Assembly (NCBI GenBank): GCA_964543475.1
Contig: CAZIYJ010000003.1
Location: forward strand, 310,001-374,000
Reading direction: 5' to 3'
Source of the DNA: JAYSYM01 sp964543475
GTDB lineage: Bacteria > Bdellovibrionota > Bdellovibrionia > Bdellovibrionales > JAMPXM01
Length of the DNA stretch: 64,000 nucleotides
Shown: positions 1-8,624 of the stretch, piece by piece
Numbering within the stretch: the stretch's first letter is position 1
How the letters are laid out: each line of letters starts with the position of its first letter
Notes under the pieces: model-generated
What the model was told of the DNA's origin: nothing
Database searches by the model: none
Seen by the model: the letters and a program-made list of their open reading frames with translations, nothing else
Translations under genes and position numbers: made by a program

Positions 1-17
1 CTTAGTACGGAGTATTT

Positions 18-485
18 ATGAGCAAGCGTAACGGAAAAAATGAATTAAACTTTGAGCTCGATGTGCTTCCGTTTGTTTCAATGCTTTCATGCTGCATCTG
101 TTTTTTGTTAGTGACTGCAGTATGGACTCAAGTTGGATCACTCGATGTGAAACAAGCACTTGGTCAAGAGTCACTTCAAAAGAGTGGCGAAGCGACTTCG
201 TCTTTGTGGGTAACAGTAGAGCGCGACGGTTCAGTTGAATTATCAGTTAAAGATGCTCCTACAATGCCGTCTTCGTTTAACAAAATAAGTATTCATTCTC
301 GTGGCAACGGCGCAGTTGATTTTCAGCAAGTTGATAAGATCACAGCTCAAATCAATAAGCGTCTGCCAGATTTAAAGACCGCGCTTGTGATGCCGAGAGG
401 CCAAGTAGCCTACGGTGATGTGATCACAATTATGGATCGCTTGAAGAAAAATAAGATTTCAGAAGTGGGGATCGCACCACTCTAA
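18..485 (+). CDS. ExbD/TolR-family biopolymer transport protein (Agl/Glt motor-type), first copy
   Basis: This is a 155-residue inner-membrane protein with one N-terminal membrane segment (about residues 15-37) and a periplasmic domain, the ExbD/TolR architecture. These proteins form proton channels with an ExbB/TolQ partner and energise envelope machines. The ATG follows CGGAG. The first bases of the window read LSTEYL-stop in a frame overlapping this ATG by ATGA, so an upstream partner gene (perhaps TolQ-like) may end here. The segment LDVLPFVSML aligns with the ExbD NVTPFIDVML motif, and Ser21 sits where the proton-carrying Asp is expected. The second ExbD-like gene follows after 19 bases. 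The family call is firm; the role in an Agl/Glt-like machine is inferred from the neighbours. Confidence 0.85.
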   Translation: MSKRNGKNELNFELDVLPFVSMLSCCICFLLVTAVWTQVGSLDVKQALGQESLQKSGEATSSLWVTVERDGSVELSVKDAPTMPSSFNKISIHSRGNGAVDFQQVDKITAQINKRLPDLKTALVMPRGQVAYGDVITIMDRLKKNKISEVGIAPL

Positions 486-504
486 TAAGTGGTCGAAAGA
501 AACT

Positions 505-999
505 ATGCTAACTGTAAAAAACCAATCTAACTCAAGCTCTCTGTTGCTAGGCTCGTCAAGACTTAAGCCGACAGGAAAGAAGAGCAAAAAGAATCTAGCA
601 GCAGTGCTAGTGTTAACGTCGCTGATCGACGCTTTCACAGTAATTATTCTTTATTTATTAGTTGCGGGATCAGGAACGCCATCACAGTTGACTGTCGAAG
701 GCGAAGAGAAGAACTTGCCAGTCGCTTCTCAGTTAAAGACTTTAGACTCAGGCACGATTGTTCGAGTCGAAGATGGTCGCTATTTCGTAGAAGGCAAAGA
801 GACAGCACTTTCTCAAATCGCTGAGACTCTTCGTAAAATCAACAGCAAATTCGTTCCAAGCGATCTTCAGCCTCAAGCTTCATTAGTTATCCAAGCAAAC
901 AAACAACTCGATTTCTCTCAGCTCTCGCCATTAATCAGAGCTGGGTCAATCAGCGGATTTAGTCAGTTTAAATTCGCCGTGATCCAAGAGGAAGGTTAA
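505..999 (+). CDS. ExbD/TolR-family biopolymer transport protein, second copy
   Basis: This 164-residue protein has a Lys-rich cytoplasmic N-terminus (about 1-30), one membrane helix (about 31-55) and a periplasmic domain. Its helix contains LTSLIDAF, which keeps an Asp (Asp42) at the position used for proton transfer in ExbD/TolR. Two TolR-like subunits side by side recall AglQ and AglS of the Myxococcus gliding motor. Only this copy keeps the Asp, so the pair is probably a hetero-oligomer in which this is the proton-handling subunit (inference). It is co-transcribed with the preceding gene and the TPR gene four bases downstream. Confidence 0.85.
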   Translation: MLTVKNQSNSSSLLLGSSRLKPTGKKSKKNLAAVLVLTSLIDAFTVIILYLLVAGSGTPSQLTVEGEEKNLPVASQLKTLDSGTIVRVEDGRYFVEGKETALSQIAETLRKINSKFVPSDLQPQASLVIQANKQLDFSQLSPLIRAGSISGFSQFKFAVIQEEG

Positions 1000-1003
1000 G
1001 AGT

Positions 1004-4000
1004 ATGTTGCGCCCACTAACCACAATAGCTTTATTGCTTACAGTTATGATTGCGGCGCTCCAATTCTCAGGCGTAGCCAATGCTTCAGAGAAGATGGACC
1101 TAGATACTCATTCTCTCGTCGTTGATAAGCTTCGTTCAGTTTTGAAAAATGATATAAAAGACGTTGCTCGTGCTCCAATTCAACTTCGCTTAGCAGATGT
1201 TCTAGCTGAGCGCGCACGAATTAAAGTTAACTTAGAAGTTGAAGCGAATTGCCAAAACTGCAAACAAGCAAAAGAAGATCGTAAAGAGGCCTTAAGCCTT
1301 TACGAAAGTGCCTTTGAAAATAAAAATGTTGGTGCAGCAGTTGATAAAGGTGCGGTTTTGATTCAAATGGCTCACTTAAATGAGCTGCTACTTGAAAATG
1401 AAAAAGCCGCTCGTATTTATGAGCAAGCCATCAGGTCTCCAAAAGGTAAATACTCACAGAAAACAATTGCAACTAGCTACTCAAGCCTTGGTGACTATCA
1501 TTTTAGAAAAGGCGAGTTCTCGAAATCAAAATCGTTTTACGAGAAGGCTCTTAAGATTTCTTCTGAGGGAATGAAGGGTTCAATCACTTACCGCATCGCC
1601 TGGTGTAAACTAAACCTCGGTGACACCGCTCAAGCTACTGCAATGATCCGAAAGATCTTAAATACTCCTGAGCTAATGACGCGCGAAACTTCTCAAGGTC
1701 CAACTTTCGACGCAAGCTTCCAAGTCGATGTATCGCGCGACTTCGCAACATTCTTAGCTCGCGGGCAGGTATCGCAAAAATCAATCGAAGAATTAAAAGC
1801 CGTCAGTCCAGAAAAAGTTCAAAAATCGAATGTTGAGTACCTTGCTACAGAAGCCGACCGTTTGGGCGATCGCAAGGGGAGTTTACTAGCTTGGTCTGCT
1901 TACTTAGAGCTTGAGCCCAATAAAGAAGAACGTTTGGTAGCTTACGCTCGAATCAGCAGACTTCATGTTGAGAACGGAAACAGAGATCAAGCCGTACAAA
2001 GTTTAAATGGTCTTGCTCAAGAGTTCTCTGCTGCTAAATGTAACTCGGAATCTTGCCAAAAAGTTATCGAGAATACACGTAAACTCATTGGTGACTGGGC
2101 AAAAGTTGAAAAGAAGAACCCAAGCTCACAGTTACTTCAAGGGTACCTAGCCTACCTTAAAATGAAATCAGACGATCTTGATATGATCTTCTGGGCTGCA
2201 AACTTAGCGGCTAAGTTAAAGCAGAACCAACAGGCCATCTCGTTATTCAGAAATGCTTCAGATCTAGCTCATAGCAAATTAGGCAAAGGTAAAACTGAAA
2301 AAGAACGCACGGCTACTCAGTCGGTTTTTGAAGCGTCACTTCTTTCAGAAATTGAAATTGCTGAAACAACGAAAAATATCGAAGCTCGCATCTCTGCCTA
2401 CAATCACTACTTAAATTTAAATCCCGCGGGATCGAAAGCTTGGGAAGTAAAATACCAGCTTGCCTACATCGACTACGAAGCTGGAAAAGTTGCATCGGCA
2501 GTTACAGCCTTCCACAACTTAGCATTAGTTAAGCCTTGCCGAAACGAACTTTGCACTAAGGCAGCTGACTTATCGATCGACGGCCTAGTCACAATTAAAG
2601 ATGAACCTAGAATTGAAACCTATGCTGTTGAATATGCAAAAGCGTTTCCTTCGCAAAGCGCATCTTACTTAAAGATCGCACGTACATCGGTAACGAACCA
2701 AGTCATTCGCCTTTCTCAGAAATCAGACATTTCTCAATCAGAAGCAGCTAAAGGTCTCATTCGTTTGCAAGCAGTACCATTATCTGGTGCAAGTGAGAGC
2801 GAAGTTGTTGCTAACTTAAAGCTTCAGATTTCTCTTGCTGAAAAAGCAAACGACCTAGGGCAGGTCATCGCAGCTTCAAATAAGTTAGCAGGAATCAAAG
2901 GTGTTTCAGCAGCGGATAAGTCTTTTGCGGTAGGTAAACTTGCTTGGGCTTTTGAAATGAGCTTTAACTTCGAAAAGGCTTACCAAGTCGTTTCTCGCAT
3001 CGATGCACCAAAAAACCAGCAAGCTCAGCACTCTCTTCGATTGGCAGTGTTAGCGGATCTTGGTGGAATGAATCCAGCCCGTGATGAAGATAGATACCTA
3101 AAGCTTAAGCCTCACGGATCAGACGCAACTCTTCTCAGAACTAAAAAGATTCGCCGAGCATCTAACTCAAGAGCTGAGTTCCAAAAGCACTCAAAGTTCT
3201 TACCTTCTGAATTGGCTGGACAGCTTGCACTTGAAGTCTTTGCAAAGACCGACGACTCAAAATTCGCAAATAAGATTCTTCTTCAGTCGAAACTTCGCAA
3301 CACTCAAGCAGCAAGAACTTACGCCGGTCTTCAACTTGTTCAAGAAATCGCTCAGGCGAAAAAAGAACTTTCTCGCCATGCACTTAGAGCTTCATCAGAT
3401 GCAGTGCTAGCAAGCTCTCTCCAAACTCGAATGAAATTAGTAAGCCGCCTAGATAAATTGGCAATTGAAGCAACTCAGCTTCGCGACTGGTCTGCTGAAA
3501 CTTTAGCGATCACCGGTTTAGCTCAAGAGAATCAGCGTCTTTACAGCGAAATTATGAATCTTCCTGTCCCTCGTAAATTGAAAGCTCAACACCGAGCTCA
3601 GTACCAGGCTGCGGTCGCTTCGAAAGCTGCTCCGTTTGCAAGAAACGCTCAGATTTTGAATGAAAGAGCTGAACAGCTTTGGAACCAAACGGCATCACTC
3701 GATGTAATCACAGAAGGTTTCAAAGAAACTCCGGCTCAGTATCGTTCTCCATTAGCACTAAGAATTAAAGCACTACAGGCGCAAGCACCAAGCTCGGCAA
3801 AATCAGAGCTCTCTTCAGCTCTTTCTTCAAAATCAAATCAAGTTTCAACCCGCGATTTAGTGGCAGCTCGTAAAGATGCGCAGCGCCAGCCGTTCAACGT
3901 AAGCGCTGTGTCTCGTTTAAAAGAGCTTGAGTCTAAAGCCGGTCGCGACTCGATGGTTGCTTACCTCGATGGTCGTCTCACAATGCTTAAAGCTTCGGGG

Positions 4001-4009
4001 AGAATGTAA
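1004..4009 (+). CDS. Large periplasmic TPR-repeat protein (Agl/Glt-like cluster)
   Basis: This 1001-residue protein starts with a signal peptide (hydrophobic stretch about 6-22, cleavage near ANAS). The rest is almost entirely alpha-helical and Ala/Lys/Leu-rich, with tetratricopeptide-type helices, clearest at about residues 120-205, where units such as YSSLGDYHFRKGEFSKSKSF follow the TPR pattern. TPR proteins scaffold multi-protein complexes. Its place directly behind two ExbD/TolR genes matches the TPR proteins of Myxococcus-type Glt clusters, which link the inner-membrane motor to the outer membrane. It overlaps the next gene by one base. The exact orthologue is not assigned; TPR nature and export are well supported. 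Confidence 0.8.
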   Translation: MLRPLTTIALLLTVMIAALQFSGVANASEKMDLDTHSLVVDKLRSVLKNDIKDVARAPIQLRLADVLAERARIKVNLEVEANCQNCKQAKEDRKEALSLYESAFENKNVGAAVDKGAVLIQMAHLNELLLENEKAARIYEQAIRSPKGKYSQKTIATSYSSLGDYHFRKGEFSKSKSFYEKALKISSEGMKGSITYRIAWCKLNLGDTAQATAMIRKILNTPELMTRETSQGPTFDASFQVDVSRDFATFLARGQVSQKSIEELKAVSPEKVQKSNVEYLATEADRLGDRKGSLLAWSAYLELEPNKEERLVAYARISRLHVENGNRDQAVQSLNGLAQEFSAAKCNSESCQKVIENTRKLIGDWAKVEKKNPSSQLLQGYLAYLKMKSDDLDMIFWAANLAAKLKQNQQAISLFRNASDLAHSKLGKGKTEKERTATQSVFEASLLSEIEIAETTKNIEARISAYNHYLNLNPAGSKAWEVKYQLAYIDYEAGKVASAVTAFHNLALVKPCRNELCTKAADLSIDGLVTIKDEPRIETYAVEYAKAFPSQSASYLKIARTSVTNQVIRLSQKSDISQSEAAKGLIRLQAVPLSGASESEVVANLKLQISLAEKANDLGQVIAASNKLAGIKGVSAADKSFAVGKLAWAFEMSFNFEKAYQVVSRIDAPKNQQAQHSLRLAVLADLGGMNPARDEDRYLKLKPHGSDATLLRTKKIRRASNSRAEFQKHSKFLPSELAGQLALEVFAKTDDSKFANKILLQSKLRNTQAARTYAGLQLVQEIAQAKKELSRHALRASSDAVLASSLQTRMKLVSRLDKLAIEATQLRDWSAETLAITGLAQENQRLYSEIMNLPVPRKLKAQHRAQYQAAVASKAAPFARNAQILNERAEQLWNQTASLDVITEGFKETPAQYRSPLALRIKALQAQAPSSAKSELSSALSSKSNQVSTRDLVAARKDAQRQPFNVSAVSRLKELESKAGRDSMVAYLDGRLTMLKASGRM

Positions 4010-4293
4010 TGCGAAACATAATTTTTGTACTAGCAGCACTAGTGATCTCTTTTTCAGCCGGCGCTTCGCAGAAAAAAGCAGCGGTTAAAGCACCGAAGAA
4101 AAAATTGACTCAAGAAGCAGTCTTTAACGGCGCAACAGTTAACGGTAAATACCAAATTGCAGGCGGCGCAGTAAGCGCAGTCGAAAACGAGAAGACTTTA
4201 AACGACATCATCGGCGGACGAAAAGACTTCAAAGATCGATTGAGAGCAGATTTAGCAAAAGCTAAATCGCCAACCAAGCAAGTGGCGGAGTAA
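4009..4293 (+). CDS. Small exported basic protein
   Basis: This 94-residue protein has a signal peptide (MRNIIFVLAALVISFSAGAS) and a short Lys/Ala-rich mature part. I do not recognise a family. Its start codon shares a base with the stop of the TPR gene (TAATG) and the glycine-rich transducer begins seven bases after its stop, so it is clearly a member of the operon. The spacing and signal peptide suggest a genuine small periplasmic component. A 151-residue frame on the other strand overlaps it and the next gene but breaks this operon layout. Confidence 0.7.
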   Translation: MRNIIFVLAALVISFSAGASQKKAAVKAPKKKLTQEAVFNGATVNGKYQIAGGAVSAVENEKTLNDIIGGRKDFKDRLRADLAKAKSPTKQVAE

Positions 4294-4299
4294 CAGAGT

Positions 4300-5691
4300 A
4301 TGGCACAGTCTAAATACGTTTTAGAAAACAAAAATGGCCAGGTAGTTCGAGTTTTCGCTTGGGAAAATGAGACACTCAACCTTGTGTACCGCAAAGACAC
4401 AAAGCGCGTTGAAGCTGCTGACGTGAAAGAATTAAAAGAACAGAACATCGAGTTCGAAGTTCTTCTCTCTACTAAGAAGACAGCTGTAGCCAAGAAAGCG
4501 GTTAGTGTTGAAGGCGTAGGAACTCTTCGCCTCTTAAAAGAAGAAAATGAAAAATTCAGTCCCAACTACGGTTTAGCGAAAGATCAATCAGACGAAAAAT
4601 TCAAAGTTATCTTAAAGCGATCAGCTGCCGCTCAATTTGGAATCGCACTTTTACTTCTCGGGATCGGCATCTTCTTTGGAAAAAACCAAGCGACTGAATC
4701 AACTACTGTTACAGTTCTTCCTCAAGAAGTAGTTGAGAAGATGATCGAAAGAGAAAAGCCAACTCCAAAAGTTAAAGAGAAAAGAACAGCTCGAGTTGAG
4801 CGTAAAATTGTTCAGCCAAAAGTTGTAGCTCCAATCACTTCAAAAAATCCTCGTAAACTGATCGCTAAAGGCAAAGCTCGCGGTGGATACAAAGGCCCAG
4901 GCAAAATGGGTTCAGGCACCAACGAGCCAAACATGAATTCTATGGGTGCCTTGAGCGCTCTCAATAAGATCTCAAAATCTGGTCGTGGAAACGGCGGCTT
5001 CGGTGGAACAAACATGGCTGCAGTTGGTAATGGCCGTGGTTCGGGCGCTGGCGGAAAAGGTTACGGCGGTTTCGGTTCTAATGGTGGTGGCGGTCGCGGT
5101 GCAGGTGGCATCGGTGGCGGCGGCAAAATGGGACTTTCAAATTCAATGTACGGCAAAGGTTTAGTAGCAGCTCCAGTTGGTAACGGTTCAGCAGCACCAG
5201 GTGTTGGCGGTTACGGAACTCGCGGTCGCGCGGGTGGCGGTGAAGCAGGCGTTGGTTACGGTCGAACTTCTTTAGTTGGTTCAAGCAAAGGCTTGGGTCC
5301 AAAAGGAAATGGTCCGGCAGGATCAGGCGGCGGCGGTTCGGGTCAAGGTTGGGCTGAAGCTGGTGATGAAGATGACATGACCGTTCAAGGTGGCCTCACG
5401 ATGGAACAAATCGAAGCCATCATCATGCGTAACATGGGTCAAATCACTTATTGCTACGAGCAAGGTCTTCAAACTAAGCCATCTCTTTCTGGCCGCGTAC
5501 GAGTGAGATTCATGATCGGTCAGCAAGGTCGTGTAACAACAGCCGGAGTAGCTGGCTCGAGTGTTAATTCTGCAAAAGTTGAAAATTGTATCGTTAATAA
5601 ACTCCAAGCATGGAACTTCCCTCGGCCAGTTGGTGGCGTGAGTGTGAAGGTTGTCTACCCATTCACTCTTCGCAGAGTAGGGATGAACTAG
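4300..5691 (+). CDS. TonB-like glycine-rich transducer with AgmX/PglI C-terminal domain
   Basis: This 463-residue protein has a cytoplasmic N-terminal part (1-100), a single membrane helix near residues 105-124 (GIALLLLGIGIFFG), a basic Pro/Lys segment, a long Gly-rich linker (about 190-350) and a C-terminal domain of about 95 residues. That domain contains ITYCYEQGL, RFMIGQQGRV and VENCI and is of the AgmX/PglI type, similar in plan to TonB C-termini, with two Cys that could form a disulphide. Such proteins reach across the periplasm and couple the ExbB/D-like motor to outer parts, here presumably the two ExbD/TolR copies upstream. The Gly-rich linker replaces the Pro-rich spacer of TonB. 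Confidence 0.8.
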   Translation: MAQSKYVLENKNGQVVRVFAWENETLNLVYRKDTKRVEAADVKELKEQNIEFEVLLSTKKTAVAKKAVSVEGVGTLRLLKEENEKFSPNYGLAKDQSDEKFKVILKRSAAAQFGIALLLLGIGIFFGKNQATESTTVTVLPQEVVEKMIEREKPTPKVKEKRTARVERKIVQPKVVAPITSKNPRKLIAKGKARGGYKGPGKMGSGTNEPNMNSMGALSALNKISKSGRGNGGFGGTNMAAVGNGRGSGAGGKGYGGFGSNGGGGRGAGGIGGGGKMGLSNSMYGKGLVAAPVGNGSAAPGVGGYGTRGRAGGGEAGVGYGRTSLVGSSKGLGPKGNGPAGSGGGGSGQGWAEAGDEDDMTVQGGLTMEQIEAIIMRNMGQITYCYEQGLQTKPSLSGRVRVRFMIGQQGRVTTAGVAGSSVNSAKVENCIVNKLQAWNFPRPVGGVSVKVVYPFTLRRVGMN

Positions 5692-5692
5692 T

Positions 5693-7132
5693 ATGAAAAC
5701 GATTAAATTAACTGTTTTAAGTTCGGTCGCGATACTTGCTTCAGCTTGCGGGCCAATTCAAAGCAGCCCTGCAAAAGATTATGATGAAATGCGCAAGCAA
5801 GCGAATCCAACAACAGTTGAGCAAGCACAAAATGCTCAAAATGCAAACCGAGCAGAAATCGCAAAGCGCTTGGCTGAACAAGAAGCCAACAGATTAGAAA
5901 ATATTCGTTTACAAGAAGAAGCTCTTAAGCAAATGGAAGCTCAGCAGCAAGAGCAAAATCGAAAGATCCCAGTTTCTAAAGGGCTTATCGATATTCGAAC
6001 CGAAGGTTCACTCAATTTTATCGAGAGTAAGGTTTCAAAATTTTTAGTGAAGGCTCGCGTTCTCCAGCTGAAATTAAATTATGAGCTCGTTTTCAGTGGC
6101 CTACCTGCTGGCGCAAAAGTTGAATCAATCGATAGCCAAACTAAGTCAGTTACTTGGGCGCCTGCAGCGGGCGTCGTTGACGCCGGTCAAGAATCAAAAT
6201 CAATCAAGTTCGAAGTAGCGTTAATTGCAGCTTCAAAGTTATCAGCTGCAGACCAAAGACTTTTCGACGCTGAAACGACGAAAGAGACTTTCGAAATCCT
6301 AGTATCTAAATCAAAAGAGAATCCAGTTGTTCAAAAAGTTTCTGGTTTAGACGGCATAGTGCAAGAAGGTTCAAAAGTTAAATTCGTAGTTGAAGTTCGT
6401 GATCCGGGCGCACAAAGCACGACAGCTCCCAAAGTAACTATAAAAACGGACTCAGCTTCAACTCGCGAAACTGTTGGAGTTGATGGTTCAGCGTTTATTT
6501 CTGCTGATCCTGATCAAGCTCCGACGACTTCTGCTCCGGGCATTTGGAACTTCCACTTTATCTACGATACTTCAACAAAAGCTGCACCACGCCCAGATAA
6601 ACTTGGTTCGGGTAACAGAAAGTCTTTAGCTGCAGATGAAATTCCAGTGCGCTTTAAGATTGAAGTGTTAAGCCCCTCTGAGCGTTCGACGACTACTTCA
6701 AAAGAATTCCGTCTTAAGTACAATACTTCTGGCCAAGCTCCAAAGTTCTCTTTGGTTGAAGGTTCAAGCCTAACGGTTGAAATCGGCAAAGTTGCCGTGA
6801 TCGACATCAAAGTTGAGTCTTTGATTGCAAACGGAAATTTAGTTACCCAAGCAGTCGCAGCGCAAAAAGCTTTAAAGTTAACTCTCCCGGGCGGAGATGC
6901 GGCAGTTCGCTTCCGTTGCACTCCAGATGGTAAATCGCCAATTACTTGTAAATTAGCCTGGAAAGTTCCTTGTGATGAATCACTAGTTGGTTCGACACAC
7001 AAACTTGCAATGTCGGCGACCAACGCAGTTGGTGCGATTGTCGTGTCTGGTTCAACTGAACAATTAATTACAATTACAAAAAGTAACGAAACAAACTGCA
7101 CAGCAGCTAACCCCACTGCTGGAGGTAACTAA
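5693..7132 (+). CDS. Lipoprotein with N-terminal coiled coil (Agl/Glt-like cluster)
   Basis: This 479-residue lipoprotein has the lipobox LASAC (Cys19). A Glu/Gln/Ala-rich coiled-coil stretch follows at about 30-95. The remainder is beta-rich, with alternating hydrophobic strands that could be Ig-like or cadherin-like domains; for instance GLPAGAKVESIDSQTKSVTW resembles a putative-Ig repeat. It is probably anchored at the outer membrane facing the periplasm. It begins one base after the transducer stop and its stop overlaps the next ATG. No named orthologue is recognised. The position suggests the lipoprotein component of the trans-envelope complex. Confidence 0.7.
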   Translation: MKTIKLTVLSSVAILASACGPIQSSPAKDYDEMRKQANPTTVEQAQNAQNANRAEIAKRLAEQEANRLENIRLQEEALKQMEAQQQEQNRKIPVSKGLIDIRTEGSLNFIESKVSKFLVKARVLQLKLNYELVFSGLPAGAKVESIDSQTKSVTWAPAAGVVDAGQESKSIKFEVALIAASKLSAADQRLFDAETTKETFEILVSKSKENPVVQKVSGLDGIVQEGSKVKFVVEVRDPGAQSTTAPKVTIKTDSASTRETVGVDGSAFISADPDQAPTTSAPGIWNFHFIYDTSTKAAPRPDKLGSGNRKSLAADEIPVRFKIEVLSPSERSTTTSKEFRLKYNTSGQAPKFSLVEGSSLTVEIGKVAVIDIKVESLIANGNLVTQAVAAQKALKLTLPGGDAAVRFRCTPDGKSPITCKLAWKVPCDESLVGSTHKLAMSATNAVGAIVVSGSTEQLITITKSNETNCTAANPTAGGN

Positions 7133-7836
7133 TGAAGACGTTCCAAATAACAGTATTAGCCTTGGTTGCACCATTATTAATGGCGACTCAAGCTCAAGCG
7201 AGCGCATCAAGCGATCTTAACGGCCTCGGCGGAAACGCTGCAGTTATTAAGAAGGCTAAGCGCTTTAACTCAAACAACAAAGTTCGAATCGTACAGAATC
7301 GACTTGTTGATCGCGATTTGCGAATTGAGTTAGGAATTAGCTACGGACCAGTTGCAAACGGTTCTTCTTACCTCTCAACGCAACAAATGGGCGGACAACT
7401 TGAGTTCCACATCATTCCACAAATTTCGATTGGTGCTCGCTACTTAAAATCAGCGAACAGCTTCACAGCAGAAGGTCAGCGAATGTATGACGCTGCTAAA
7501 GCCACACCGGGTGCTCCATTCCCAGATATCGATCGTCCAGAAGAGCAGTGGTTGGCAACGGCGACTTGGTACATGCTTTACGGCAAACTTAACATGTTTG
7601 ATGCTGGCATCACTCAGTTCGATATTTACTCAATCGCGGGCGCTGGACAAATTAAGTTGGCTAACAGCGGGGTTAAGCCAACTTTCACGGCGGGTGCTGG
7701 AGTTGGTTTTTGGTGGTCAAAGCATTTCTCTTCACGCCTTGAAGCACGTTGGCAGGGTTACCAAGACACAGTTGCTTCTGGATCACGTCAACAAAACACT
7801 ATCGTAGCTCAAGCGGGCATCGGAATTTTGTTATGA
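7132..7836 (+). CDS. Outer-membrane beta-barrel protein (Agl/Glt-like cluster)
   Basis: This 234-residue protein has a signal peptide (ending near TQAQASA) and a mature part of alternating aromatic and glycine strands (for example YLSTQQMGGQLEFHIIPQISIGARY) typical of an 8-10 strand barrel. It ends in hydrophobic GIGILL rather than the usual Phe or Tyr. It is the outer-membrane partner of the cluster, comparable in place to the barrel proteins of Myxococcus Glt clusters (inference). It overlaps the preceding gene by one base and the next gene by ATGA, so translation is likely coupled. Confidence 0.75.
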   Translation: MKTFQITVLALVAPLLMATQAQASASSDLNGLGGNAAVIKKAKRFNSNNKVRIVQNRLVDRDLRIELGISYGPVANGSSYLSTQQMGGQLEFHIIPQISIGARYLKSANSFTAEGQRMYDAAKATPGAPFPDIDRPEEQWLATATWYMLYGKLNMFDAGITQFDIYSIAGAGQIKLANSGVKPTFTAGAGVGFWWSKHFSSRLEARWQGYQDTVASGSRQQNTIVAQAGIGILL

Positions 7837-8624
7837 GAACGATTGCGGCCTTTCTAATTCCTTCAGCAGTCTTAATCGCGATTGTGCTTTTGGCGCAAAA
7901 CGCAAAGGCTGCAACGGTTAATGCGGGTCAGGAGATTGATCGCGCGATTATCTTCGCACTTGCTGATAAGAACACTGAAGCAGTGAAGACTCTTAAAAAC
8001 GTTGAATCGAAAAAGATTACTTCAGAAGAGAAGTCTCGAGTTTCGATGACGCTTGGTCGAATTTATTACCAAGCGGGCAAGTTCGCAGAATCTGTTGAGC
8101 AATTCGATAAAGTGACGAAAGACTCTCCTTACTGGCTTAAGTCTTTAGAAGAAAAAGCGTGGGCACAGTACAAGTTGAAAAATACCGGCAAATCACTTGC
8201 GGTACTTAAGACTTTAACAAATCCAGTGTTCGGCGACGAAGTAAGTCCTGAAGTTTATTTTCTTCAGTCTCTTAATCAATTAAAGACATGCGACTACCCA
8301 GGTGTTTTTAAAACAATTGAGCAGTTCAAGAAGGTTGCAAAAACTCCGCTCGCAGAGGCAGAGCAAAAAGCAAATTCTGGGGACCGCCAAGCCAAGACGA
8401 AAGTTGAAGAATACAGCCAAACAATTTCAAAGTTGCAACTGGCTGAAGTTGAAGCAATTCAATACGTTTACGCAACTGAGCCGGGCAACAGACCAACGAT
8501 TTCAAAATTATCTAAGAATTCAAGTCAATTAAGTTTTCCTGAGTCTGAAGAAGTTTGGCTCGATGAGATTGATGCTTATCAAGTTCAAGCAAAGGGCTGT
8601 CCAACAGCTCAAGGAGTCATGTAG
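7833..8624 (+). CDS. Periplasmic TPR-like protein (Agl/Glt-like cluster)
   Basis: The protein is 263 residues from the ATG at 7833, which overlaps the barrel gene stop (ATGA). The frame is open further upstream, but that part lies inside the barrel gene and lacks a signal peptide, so the later start is chosen. A hydrophobic signal segment (about 8-20) ends near NAKA. Residues about 30-130 form helical repeats (SRVSMTLGRIYYQAGKFAES, KSLEEKAWAQYKLKNTGKSL) of TPR type. It is probably a periplasmic scaffold. Its stop overlaps the GTG start of the vWA lipoprotein. Confidence 0.75.
   Translation: MRTIAAFLIPSAVLIAIVLLAQNAKAATVNAGQEIDRAIIFALADKNTEAVKTLKNVESKKITSEEKSRVSMTLGRIYYQAGKFAESVEQFDKVTKDSPYWLKSLEEKAWAQYKLKNTGKSLAVLKTLTNPVFGDEVSPEVYFLQSLNQLKTCDYPGVFKTIEQFKKVAKTPLAEAEQKANSGDRQAKTKVEEYSQTISKLQLAEVEAIQYVYATEPGNRPTISKLSKNSSQLSFPESEEVWLDEIDAYQVQAKGCPTAQGVM

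Noticed and set aside
4110..4565. 151-residue minus-strand frame over the small exported gene and the transducer start
   Set aside because: It crosses two genes of a tight operon, has no ribosome site and a Ser/Thr/Phe-rich composition typical of a shadow frame.
6562..7116. 184-residue minus-strand frame inside the lipoprotein gene
   Set aside because: It lies fully within a lipoprotein gene that fits the operon; no domain or signal is convincing.
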